From JANXLS01 sp035308565 (lineage in GTDB: Bacteria; Planctomycetota; SZUA-567; H5-PLA8), in NCBI GenBank assembly GCA_035308565.1, contig DATGGK010000201.1, forward strand, positions 1-64,000: a DNA stretch of 64,000 nt, read 5' to 3'. This document shows, one piece after another, positions 1-7,171 of this stretch. Below the pieces are notes generated by a model. That model was not told where the DNA came from, made no database searches, and saw only the letters and a program-made list of their open reading frames with translations. Made by a program: the position numbers and the translations under genes. The stretch's first letter is position 1. Each line of letters starts with the position of its first letter.

Positions 1-459
1 AGCCGCCGCGGTATCCACAAAATTCACGTTGCCAAAATTCGGGTTGCCGGGATGGTGATCGATGTCCACGATTCTTGCGCCGCCGAATTCCTCCGGCGTG
101 ATCTTCCCGATGCGTTTGAGGTCCGTCGAATCCAGCACAAAAACCAAGTTCGCGCCGAGCGGCGCGCCGGGACGATGGCGGCGGATCATGGCATCCGGAT
201 CGAGGTTCAGATAGCGTTCCGGCGTCGGGTCGGCGTTCACGATCTCCGCGCGTTTGCCCTGAGCGCGCAGGATCGAGCAAAGCGCGACTTCGCTGCCGAT
301 GCAGTCTCCGTCGGGGCGTTCGTGTCCGATAATTGCGACCGAAGCTGCAGTATCGACCAGACCCTGAATTAACGCCGCGGTGGCGCCGTCGCCGGGTTCG
401 CCGCAAACACTCAAAAGAGCGGAGTTGCTTTGTAAGGATTTAGCGTTTGGCAAAGTCAT
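1..459 (-). CDS. nrnA: DHH-family phosphoesterase (NrnA-like), N-terminal part, cut by window edge
   Basis: The minus strand reads open from an ATG at 459 to the window edge (153 codons, no stop), so the C-terminal part lies outside. The protein has the two hallmark DHH-family motifs: a GHERPDGDCIGSE segment near residue 45, matching the usual H-x-x-PDGDxxGS metal site, and DIDHHPGNPNFG near residue 138, the DHH motif. Proteins of this family (NrnA) cleave short oligoribonucleotides (nanoRNA) and 3'-phosphoadenosine 5'-phosphate, using Mn2+ in the cytosol. No clear Shine-Dalgarno lies before the ATG. It is divergent from the DUF4388 gene, with about 170 bp between. The family call is firm; the exact substrate is inferred. 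Confidence 0.85.
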   Translation of the reverse strand, partial: MTLPNAKSLQSNSALLSVCGEPGDGATAALIQGLVDTAASVAIIGHERPDGDCIGSEVALCSILRAQGKRAEIVNADPTPERYLNLDPDAMIRRHRPGAPLGANLVFVLDSTDLKRIGKITPEEFGGARIVDIDHHPGNPNFGNVNFVDTAAA

Positions 460-627
460 ATTATGCGGCGACCGATATGGTCTGTTTCTTCCTTGAAGGA
501 GCGGGACTGGTTGCGGGCAGGGATCAATTTCCCGATGCCTCTTTTAGCGTAGGTGTTGTGAATTGCGAGAAAAGAGCGCAATTTTTTGCACATGAGCGGG
601 TAGTGGGGATAAAGGCGCGGACAGAAA

Positions 628-3600
628 ATGGGGCTTAAAGGCAATCTCGCGGTTGTCAATCTCGCGGACGTTTTCCAGATGCTCTCGCGCGGCAAGTCCA
701 CCGGCTTGCTGCGTGTGCAGGCGCCGGAAGGCACGCGCTTCATTGAGCTGCAGGACGGCTTCATTTCGCTGGCCGGCCGCGCCACTCAATACATTCAGCT
801 CGGCGACCTGCTGCTGGCGCGCAAAGCCATCAACGATGACAGCCTCAACACCGCTCTCAAAATTCACAAAGAAAACGGTATGGTCCTGGGACAAGTCCTG
901 ATCGAGATGAATTACGTCAACAAGAACGCGCTCGAGGACGCGCTGCGTTTTTTAACGGAGGAAGAAATCTGCGATCTGTTCACGCTGCGCGAGGGCGATT
1001 TCGATTTTCTTGCGAACGCGTCGCTGGACACAAAAATCGCACCCGGCGGCGGAGCCGTTCGATTGAAAATCGATCCGGACAGCCTATTGCTGGAAGCCGC
1101 GCGGCGCGCCGACGAGTGGCACGACATCGAACAGCGCATCACCACGCAATCGCTGCTCTTCCGCATGACCGAGGACGGCATGCGCGTGTACCGCGATGCC
1201 GACAGCATCTCGGACGAAGGGCGCGTGATCATGCGCCTGCTTCAAGCCAATCACACAGTGGAAGGCATCGTTCAAAAATCGTGCCTGGGGCGACTGAACA
1301 CGAACCGCATGATTTTGGAATTGTGGGATGCGCAGCTCGTCGAACCAGTGCCAAAGAGCGAGTACCTCAATTACGCCAAGCTGCAAATGGAAGCCGGGCA
1401 GGTCGCCGACGCGCACCGCATGGCCGTTCATGCGTCGAAAGTCGGTTCGCCGGACGCAATCAAGGCTGCCATCCCGTTTATTGAAGTGCTGCGCAAACAA
1501 TTGGCCGCAGCCGACGACAAGCCAGCCTCGGTTGCGACGCCAGTTGAACGCAAAGGCTCATCGCCGACGATCAAGAAGCCGGTGGTGCAGAATCTGATTA
1601 TCCGCAAGCGGCGCTTGCCGCTGGCTAAGATTGCGCTGGTCCTCATCGCCCTTGGAGGACTGGGTTACGGCGCGTTTTGGTACGTCACCCGTGGGAACAG
1701 CGCTCACAAGGAAGGCCTGACCCAATTCGACGAGCTAAAACGCGATACGGCGACCATGCTCGGCAAACGGAAATTCAACGATGCGCTGGCGCGCGTGAAA
1801 ACGTATGCCCCGCCCGACCCGGACCTCAAGGCCGAACATGAAAAGTTCGCGAAGAGCATGCAGACTGAAATCGAAACGCAACTCGCGCAGGACCTCAAGG
1901 ATTTCAGCCCGAAAATTATCACAGGCCTCACGCGCGCCGACCTGGATGACATACGCAATAAAATGCGCGATTACGACGGCATCAAGATCGAAGACAAGCA
2001 GACGCTTGTGGAACAGAACAAGCTGAAGAAGAAGCTGCCGGATTTGGAGGAACTGATCCGCACCGTCGAATTCCGCGCGCGCCTGGACGGATTGCGCAAG
2101 AACACGCGCGAGCAGACGCCGGACCAATTGATTGCCTCCTACCGCGAGATGCTCAAAGCCGATCCGCCCGAAATCGTCGGCAAGGAAGCGCGCGCCGACC
2201 TGCTGAAGCTGCTTGCGCCGCGCGACGACGCGCTGCGGCTTCTGGCGAAAGGCCGCGACATGATGGAAAAGGGCGATTACAACAGCGCGCGCAGATTGAG
2301 CGAGGCCGTGAAGAAACAATGCGCGGGCACGCAGCTTGGGACGGAAGCGGAGAAGCTTGCCAAAGAACTGACCGACCGCGAAACAAAAGCCGCCGAGGAA
2401 CTCTCGAAAATTCATAACATGATCCTGCAGCGGCGCGCCGAAGAAGCGCGCGCGACCGCGACGGCGCTGCTGGCCAGTCACCCGCCGGCGGAGGCGTTCG
2501 CCGATGCCGTCAAAGAACTGCGCAAGTTGCAAACGGACGTTCCCGAAGCCGATTTGAAGCAGAAAGTGCTGGCGGCGCATCAGGGGGAAGACATTGATGC
2601 GCCCCATTCGCGCGCAAGCATTCTCGAAGTCGTCAACCAGTACCCTTTCTCTGAAGCGGCAGCCGGCGCAACACTGCGCGTCAACCTCACGAGTTCGCCC
2701 GATGGCGCACAGGTCTCGTATCACGACAAACCGATCGGCAAAACGCCGATGTATGTCGATCTGCCGGTGATGGGGCCGGTCGAGCTGACGTTTACGCTGC
2801 CCGGCTACGAGCCCGAAGACAAAATCGAATGTAATTTCCGCGGCGAACGCATCCACGCGGATTTTGTGCGCAAACCGCAGGCCGCGGTGCAGGCGCCATT
2901 CCCCGCCGAAGCTGGCATAATGACCGTCAACGACCTGCTGCTGCTGGCGGGCGGGAACGAACTGACCGTGTGCAAACGCAGCACGCTTGAAGTGCTGCGC
3001 CGTGTCAACCTCGAAGGCCCGCCGCTGCCTGTTAAAGAACAGAACAAAACCGTGCAGCCGCGTGCTCTGCCCAAAGGCGAATTGAAGCTGCGCGGCTTAA
3101 GCGCGAACACCGAGGACGCGGAAGCGTTTGCGTTTGTTTCCTGCAACGGCCCCTACTTTTTTCAAATTCCCACCAACGGCGTCGAATTCCACCGCATTCA
3201 ATCCGAGCCAGGCGCCGTGGGCGCGCCACAAATGTATCGTCCGAAGAAATCGACGGCCACGAAACTGATCTCGCTGATCTCGCGTTCCGCCATCGACGTC
3301 TACTCCGCCGAACGCAATCCAATCATCAAACAGATGATCTCGGACGCATATAACGCGTCGATCGACGTGCCCATCGGCCTTGCCTTCGACGGTGACACCT
3401 ACTTTGTGCCGCGCGAAAACAACCTGATCTATGCCGTCGAAGGGTACCGCGGGGACGTCAAATGGAAGATGCCCTGCGAGACGCGCGTCAGCCTGCCGCT
3501 GGCCCTCGGCCGCGAGCCCAGCGGCGGCACGCTGGTTGGCATTGCCGATGTGAAGGGGCATATTCTCGTGCGCGACGCTGACGCCTTTGGCAGAGAGAAA

Positions 3601-3996
3601 AGTCATTCCGATCTCGACGCCCCGTGCCTGCTGGGCCTGGCCGCGGCGCCCAATGGTTTCATCGCCGCCACGGACAACAATGCGCTGAGCCTGGTCTCCG
3701 TTTCAGGCGGCCCGCCGGTGTGGACCACGCCGCTGCAAGGCAAGCCGCTTTTCACGCCGATGGTTTGGATTCCGGAAAAGAAGCAGCACAATGCCGTGCC
3801 CTTGACACTCGTCTGCACCGAATCGATGGGCGGAAATTACATGCTTTGCGCCTACAATCTTGCCGATGGCACACTGGCTTGGCGCGGACGAATCGGCACC
3901 AAGCCGCTCACGGGCACCGCCGGCCCCGACGCCGTCTACGTCAGCACTATGGAAGGCGAATTGGTGAAATTCGATTACACCGCTCCCGCGAATTGA
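628..3996 (+). CDS. DUF4388 / transmembrane / PEGA / beta-propeller protein
   Basis: This 1122-residue protein starts with a DUF4388-type domain (about residues 1-130, beginning MGLKGNLAVVNLADVFQMLS). The family is typical of delta-proteobacteria and PVC bacteria and is usually linked to signalling. One membrane segment follows (about 331-353, ALVLIALGGLGYGAFW), so the N-terminal third should be cytosolic and the rest periplasmic. The middle (360-680) is charged and helical. A PEGA domain (about 682-745, with SSPDGAQVSYHDKPIGKTPM) is followed by a C-terminal propeller-like region (about 755-1120) with repeated YAVEG, LVSVSG and YNLADG strands as in PQQ-like blades. The arrangement suggests a sensor or scaffold spanning the inner membrane. 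The function is not known. The start has only a weak ribosome binding site. Confidence 0.8.
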   Translation: MGLKGNLAVVNLADVFQMLSRGKSTGLLRVQAPEGTRFIELQDGFISLAGRATQYIQLGDLLLARKAINDDSLNTALKIHKENGMVLGQVLIEMNYVNKNALEDALRFLTEEEICDLFTLREGDFDFLANASLDTKIAPGGGAVRLKIDPDSLLLEAARRADEWHDIEQRITTQSLLFRMTEDGMRVYRDADSISDEGRVIMRLLQANHTVEGIVQKSCLGRLNTNRMILELWDAQLVEPVPKSEYLNYAKLQMEAGQVADAHRMAVHASKVGSPDAIKAAIPFIEVLRKQLAAADDKPASVATPVERKGSSPTIKKPVVQNLIIRKRRLPLAKIALVLIALGGLGYGAFWYVTRGNSAHKEGLTQFDELKRDTATMLGKRKFNDALARVKTYAPPDPDLKAEHEKFAKSMQTEIETQLAQDLKDFSPKIITGLTRADLDDIRNKMRDYDGIKIEDKQTLVEQNKLKKKLPDLEELIRTVEFRARLDGLRKNTREQTPDQLIASYREMLKADPPEIVGKEARADLLKLLAPRDDALRLLAKGRDMMEKGDYNSARRLSEAVKKQCAGTQLGTEAEKLAKELTDRETKAAEELSKIHNMILQRRAEEARATATALLASHPPAEAFADAVKELRKLQTDVPEADLKQKVLAAHQGEDIDAPHSRASILEVVNQYPFSEAAAGATLRVNLTSSPDGAQVSYHDKPIGKTPMYVDLPVMGPVELTFTLPGYEPEDKIECNFRGERIHADFVRKPQAAVQAPFPAEAGIMTVNDLLLLAGGNELTVCKRSTLEVLRRVNLEGPPLPVKEQNKTVQPRALPKGELKLRGLSANTEDAEAFAFVSCNGPYFFQIPTNGVEFHRIQSEPGAVGAPQMYRPKKSTATKLISLISRSAIDVYSAERNPIIKQMISDAYNASIDVPIGLAFDGDTYFVPRENNLIYAVEGYRGDVKWKMPCETRVSLPLALGREPSGGTLVGIADVKGHILVRDADAFGREKSHSDLDAPCLLGLAAAPNGFIAATDNNALSLVSVSGGPPVWTTPLQGKPLFTPMVWIPEKKQHNAVPLTLVCTESMGGNYMLCAYNLADGTLAWRGRIGTKPLTGTAGPDAVYVSTMEGELVKFDYTAPAN

Positions 3997-4130
3997 GTGA
4001 TGAGCGACGAGCGATGAGTGAAAAGCGCGACGCGCTTCACCTCAGTTCGCTCAGCACTCAGGACTCAAAATTTCCTTCAGATTTTTTCAATTCGCCGCGT
4101 CTTTCTTCAGTCGGATTTGGAGGAAAGCGC

Positions 4131-4829
4131 ATGATTACCATTCGGAAATCCAAAGATCGCGGGCACGCCAATCACGGCTGGCTCGACACCTACCACACGT
4201 TTTCGTTTGCTGATTATTACGATCCCGCGCACGAGAGTTTTCGATCGTTGCGCGTGATCAACGAAGACCGCGTCGCGCCCGGACGCGGCTTTGGCATGCA
4301 TCCGCACAACGACATGGAAATCGTCACGATTGTGCTCGAAGGCCAACTGGCGCACCGCGACAGTTTGGGCACGGGATCGGTGATCCGCCCCGGCGACTTG
4401 CAGCGCATGTCCGCGGGCACCGGCATCGAGCACAGCGAATTCAATCCGTCCGAGACGCAGCACGTGCATTTGTATCAAATCTGGCTGAAGCCCAGCGCGC
4501 GCGGGCTCATGCCCAGTTACGAGCAGAAAGCATTCGACGAAAACTCACGCGTCAACGCGCTGCAACTCGTGGCTTCGCCCGACGGCGCGAACGGGTCGCT
4601 CACGATTCATCAGGATGCGCGCTTGTATTTGAGCGTAATTGAAAATGGGCGCACGCTGCCGTACGCTGTGCAGCCGGGCCGCGCGGCGTGGCTGCAAGTG
4701 CTGCGCGGCGCGCTGGACCTCAACGGCATTAGGCTCAACGAGGGCGACGGCGCAGCGATCGAAAAGGAACGCGAAGTAGCCTTAATGGGCGCGCACGACG
4801 CCGAAGTGTTGTTGTTCGATCTCGCATAA
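4131..4829 (+). CDS. Pirin-family bicupin (YhhW-like)
   Basis: A 232-residue pirin. The start at 4131 is set by a good Shine-Dalgarno (GGAGGA at 4119-4124) and by the family N-terminus MITIRKSKDRGHANHGWLDT. An upstream in-frame extension overlapping the preceding gene is not protein-like. The cupin motif GMHPHNDMEIVTIVLEGQL and the later GTGIEHSEFN supply the expected His/His/His/Glu metal ligands. YhhW-type pirins can act as quercetin 2,3-dioxygenases in vitro, but physiological roles are mostly unknown. Length agrees with YhhW (about 230 aa). It is followed by a 10-bp-arm hairpin and then by an FMN reductase gene on the same strand, a pairing suggestive of redox stress but not proof of it. 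Confidence 0.9.
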   Translation: MITIRKSKDRGHANHGWLDTYHTFSFADYYDPAHESFRSLRVINEDRVAPGRGFGMHPHNDMEIVTIVLEGQLAHRDSLGTGSVIRPGDLQRMSAGTGIEHSEFNPSETQHVHLYQIWLKPSARGLMPSYEQKAFDENSRVNALQLVASPDGANGSLTIHQDARLYLSVIENGRTLPYAVQPGRAAWLQVLRGALDLNGIRLNEGDGAAIEKEREVALMGAHDAEVLLFDLA

Positions 4830-4832
4830 GTA

Positions 4833-4854
4833 GAACGGAGCTCTAGCTCCGTTC
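4833..4854 (+). terminator. Perfect palindrome between pirin and FMN reductase genes
   Basis: Arms GAACGGAGCT (4833-4842) and AGCTCCGTTC (4845-4854) are perfectly complementary with a 2-base loop and are followed by AATTTT. It lies 3 bp after the pirin stop and overlaps the leader of the next gene. It could be a weak terminator or one of the short border palindromes seen elsewhere in the window. Confidence 0.5.
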
Positions 4855-4873
4855 AATTTTGGAGGGAATTTGC

Positions 4874-5458
4874 ATGGGCGCAGCACCTCGCATTGTTGCA
4901 TTCGCGGGCAGTTTGCGGAAAGAGTCATTCAACAAAAAACTGGCACGCATCGCCGCCCAAGGCGCGACGAACGCCGGAGCGGACGTGACATTCCTCGACC
5001 TGAAGGAATACCCGCTGCCGATTTTCGACGAGGATCTTGAAAAAGAATCCGGCATTCCGGCGAAAGCAATGGACTTGAAAAAAATCTTCATCGCCTCCGA
5101 TGGCCTGTTGATTTCCGCGCCGGAATACAACAGCTCGATCACGGCGGTGTTGAAGAACACGATCGACTGGCTTTCGCGCCCAGTGCCGGGCGAGGAATCG
5201 CTGGCGGCGTTCAAAGGAAAAGCCGCGGTGTTGATGAGCGCTTCGCCCGGCGCGCTCGGCGGCCTGCGCGGATTGGTGACGGTGCGTTCCATTCTTGGAA
5301 ACATCGGCGTGGTTGTGCTGCCAGAACAAATCGCCGTGCCAAAAGCGCACGAAGCATTCAACGCTGACGGAACGCTGAAGGATGGCAAGATGCAGGAGAG
5401 CATTGCAAAGCTTGGCGAGCGTTTGACGATGGTGGCGCGAAAGTTGAAAAGCAATTGA
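4874..5458 (+). CDS. NAD(P)H-dependent FMN reductase, flavodoxin-like fold
   Basis: A 194-residue protein of the NADPH-dependent FMN reductase / ChrR family. The FMN phosphate loop is GSLRKESFNKKLA near residue 12. The second flavin loop is SAPEYNSSITAVLKNTIDW near residue 77. Length is usual for the family (about 180-195 aa). The ATG at 4874 is chosen over a TTG at 4859 because GGAGGG (4861-4866) is ideally spaced from it. Such enzymes reduce quinones, chromate, azo dyes or free FMN with NAD(P)H in the cytosol; which of these applies cannot be told. The gene sits just downstream of the pirin and is convergent with the minus redox operon that ends at 5543. Confidence 0.88.
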   Translation: MGAAPRIVAFAGSLRKESFNKKLARIAAQGATNAGADVTFLDLKEYPLPIFDEDLEKESGIPAKAMDLKKIFIASDGLLISAPEYNSSITAVLKNTIDWLSRPVPGEESLAAFKGKAAVLMSASPGALGGLRGLVTVRSILGNIGVVVLPEQIAVPKAHEAFNADGTLKDGKMQESIAKLGERLTMVARKLKSN

Positions 5459-5542
5459 GCCGCGTCAACCAGAGGGTGCTACTGCGGGCTTGTCTTGCTG
5501 TGCACCGCTACGCTCAATCGTGCTTTGACTATAATCAGAAAA

Positions 5543-7168
5543 TTATGTTGAAACATGCTCAGCCGCGCATTCCGCCTGGTGGCATTCATTACATATTTTG
5601 AATTCTTCGCCTTTGAGCGCCAAGGCCCCGGTGGGGCAGGCTTCGGCGCATTCTTTTGCCGCGCGCTGCAAACCTTCACCGAGAGACGCTTGGAAAGGGA
5701 CGCTGACGCGCACATGAAAACCGCGGCCGACGAAGGACAGGCCGAGCGGCTCCGCGTGTTTTTGCGCGATTTGGATGCACAAACCGCAGCGGATGCATTT
5801 GCCCGGCTCGTAGACCACGAAAGGATGATCGTCCACAAATTCGACAGGGCGGCGCTCTCCTTTGTAGCGCGCCTGGCTGGCGCCAGTGAAGCAGGCGGCG
5901 GTGCGAAGACGGCACGCGTCGGCCTTGCGGCAATCGCAATGCAGGCAGCGTTGCGCTTCGGCGATCGCTTCCTCGGCGTGGAAGCCGATTGTGTTTCCGC
6001 TCGCCGGCGAAATTCGGCTGACGGCGCTGGCATGCGCGAGGAATTTCAAGGCTTGTTCTTTGTCGAGAATCCCCAGCCGCGAATTGAACGGCTTGGGTTC
6101 GGCGCGAATCGTTTCGCCTGCGACAAATTGCGCGATGGCATGCGCGGCGAATTTTCCCTCAGCGACGGAGCGAATCGAAACCCGGCTGCGCCGCACGGCA
6201 TCGCCCGCGGCAAACACGCTAGGCGTGCTGGTCTGCCACGTTTCTTTGTCGATCTGAACGCCATACGTTGACGCCTTTAGGCCGAGCGCAGTCACAAACG
6301 CGGGCTTGATTTCGCCCAGAGCAAGCAGCACGGCATCGAACGCGCCGCGTAGCGCGTCGAGCGTGAAATCAACGCCGAGGCGCGAGTTCATTTGAAAACG
6401 TGCGCCGAGTTTTTCAATGATGCCGATTTCACCATCTAGCACACTGCGCGGAAGGCGGTCGCCGGGAATCTGATAACGCAAAGGGCCGCCGGGCAACTCA
6501 TTGGCGTCGAAGAGCGTGCAATCGATTCCCGCTTGCTGAATGTGAAACGCGGCGGCAAGGCCGGTTGGCCCCGTGCCGACGATCGCGACTTTTTTTCCGC
6601 GCGGCGGAGCGCAAGGCGGAAGGTACGGCGCGCTCGTGGCGAGATCGACGTCCGCTGTGTATTGCTTGAGCAAACATATCGCGACAGGCGTGTCGGTTGA
6701 GCCTCGGCGGCAGGCGCCTTCGCAGGGCTTGGGACAAATGCGCCCGAGAATGGCTGGAAGCGCAATGTCGGCCTTGACCGTCTCAATCGCCGCGCGCATG
6801 TCGCCGCCCGCGATCTGGCGGATCATCAGCGGGATATTCATGTGCGCGGGACACGTCACATGGCACGGGCCCATGCAATCGCCGAAATGATCGCTGAGCA
6901 AAAACTCAATCGCGGCGCGGCGCATCGCGCGCACGCCGGCGCTCTCGCTTTCGACGCGCATGGCTTCTTCCGCTTTGTACGCGCACGAGGGCACGAGTTT
7001 TCCACTGGGCAACAGGCGCACCAGACAGGCCATGCAGGAGGTGGAGGGCGAGCAGTCCTCGCGAAAACACAGCGTCGGGATTTCGATGCCAAGTTTGCGC
7101 GCGGCGTCGAGAATCGTCGCGCCGCCGGGCACCTCCACTTCGTGATTGTCGATCGTCAGTTTCGGCAT
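5543..7168 (-). CDS. GltD/NfnB-like flavoprotein with NuoG-type N-terminus; NAD(P)H-binding subdomain apparently missing
   Basis: This 541-residue iron-sulfur flavoprotein begins with a 2Fe-2S ferredoxin domain (1-75, Cys at about 34, 39, 45, 48 and 62). A NuoG/formate-dehydrogenase-like segment follows (LSDHFGDCMGPCHVTCP, 91-107), then a GltD-type Fe-S domain (GRICPKPCEGAC, 142-153). The FAD site is VAIVGTGPTGLAAAF (194-208) with the closing FAADGAV-type motif VFAAGDAV at 318-325. In GltD or NfnB about 280 residues separate these two motifs, because a NAD(P)H-binding Rossmann domain with a GGGxxxxD motif is nested there. Here only about 115 separate them, and the chain passes directly from DAVLLALG to QTSTPSVFAAGD. 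C-terminal Cys motifs follow (RCLHCDC 407-413; KCIRCGLC 457-464; CAEACP 507-512). Last gene of the operon, 3 bp after the NuoEF gene. Confidence 0.8.
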   Translation of the reverse strand: MPKLTIDNHEVEVPGGATILDAARKLGIEIPTLCFREDCSPSTSCMACLVRLLPSGKLVPSCAYKAEEAMRVESESAGVRAMRRAAIEFLLSDHFGDCMGPCHVTCPAHMNIPLMIRQIAGGDMRAAIETVKADIALPAILGRICPKPCEGACRRGSTDTPVAICLLKQYTADVDLATSAPYLPPCAPPRGKKVAIVGTGPTGLAAAFHIQQAGIDCTLFDANELPGGPLRYQIPGDRLPRSVLDGEIGIIEKLGARFQMNSRLGVDFTLDALRGAFDAVLLALGEIKPAFVTALGLKASTYGVQIDKETWQTSTPSVFAAGDAVRRSRVSIRSVAEGKFAAHAIAQFVAGETIRAEPKPFNSRLGILDKEQALKFLAHASAVSRISPASGNTIGFHAEEAIAEAQRCLHCDCRKADACRLRTAACFTGASQARYKGERRPVEFVDDHPFVVYEPGKCIRCGLCIQIAQKHAEPLGLSFVGRGFHVRVSVPFQASLGEGLQRAAKECAEACPTGALALKGEEFKICNECHQAECAAEHVST

Positions 7169-7171
7169 GTT

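Noticed and set aside
1735..2856. A 373-codon open frame on the minus strand inside the DUF4388 gene
   Set aside because: Antisense frame in GC-biased coding sequence; low-complexity Arg/Phe-rich translation and no ribosome binding site. The plus frame has clear domains.
3624..4130. N-terminal extension of the pirin frame overlapping the DUF4388 gene
   Set aside because: The extension is Arg/Gly-rich and lies under a real gene; GGAGGA before 4131 marks the true start.
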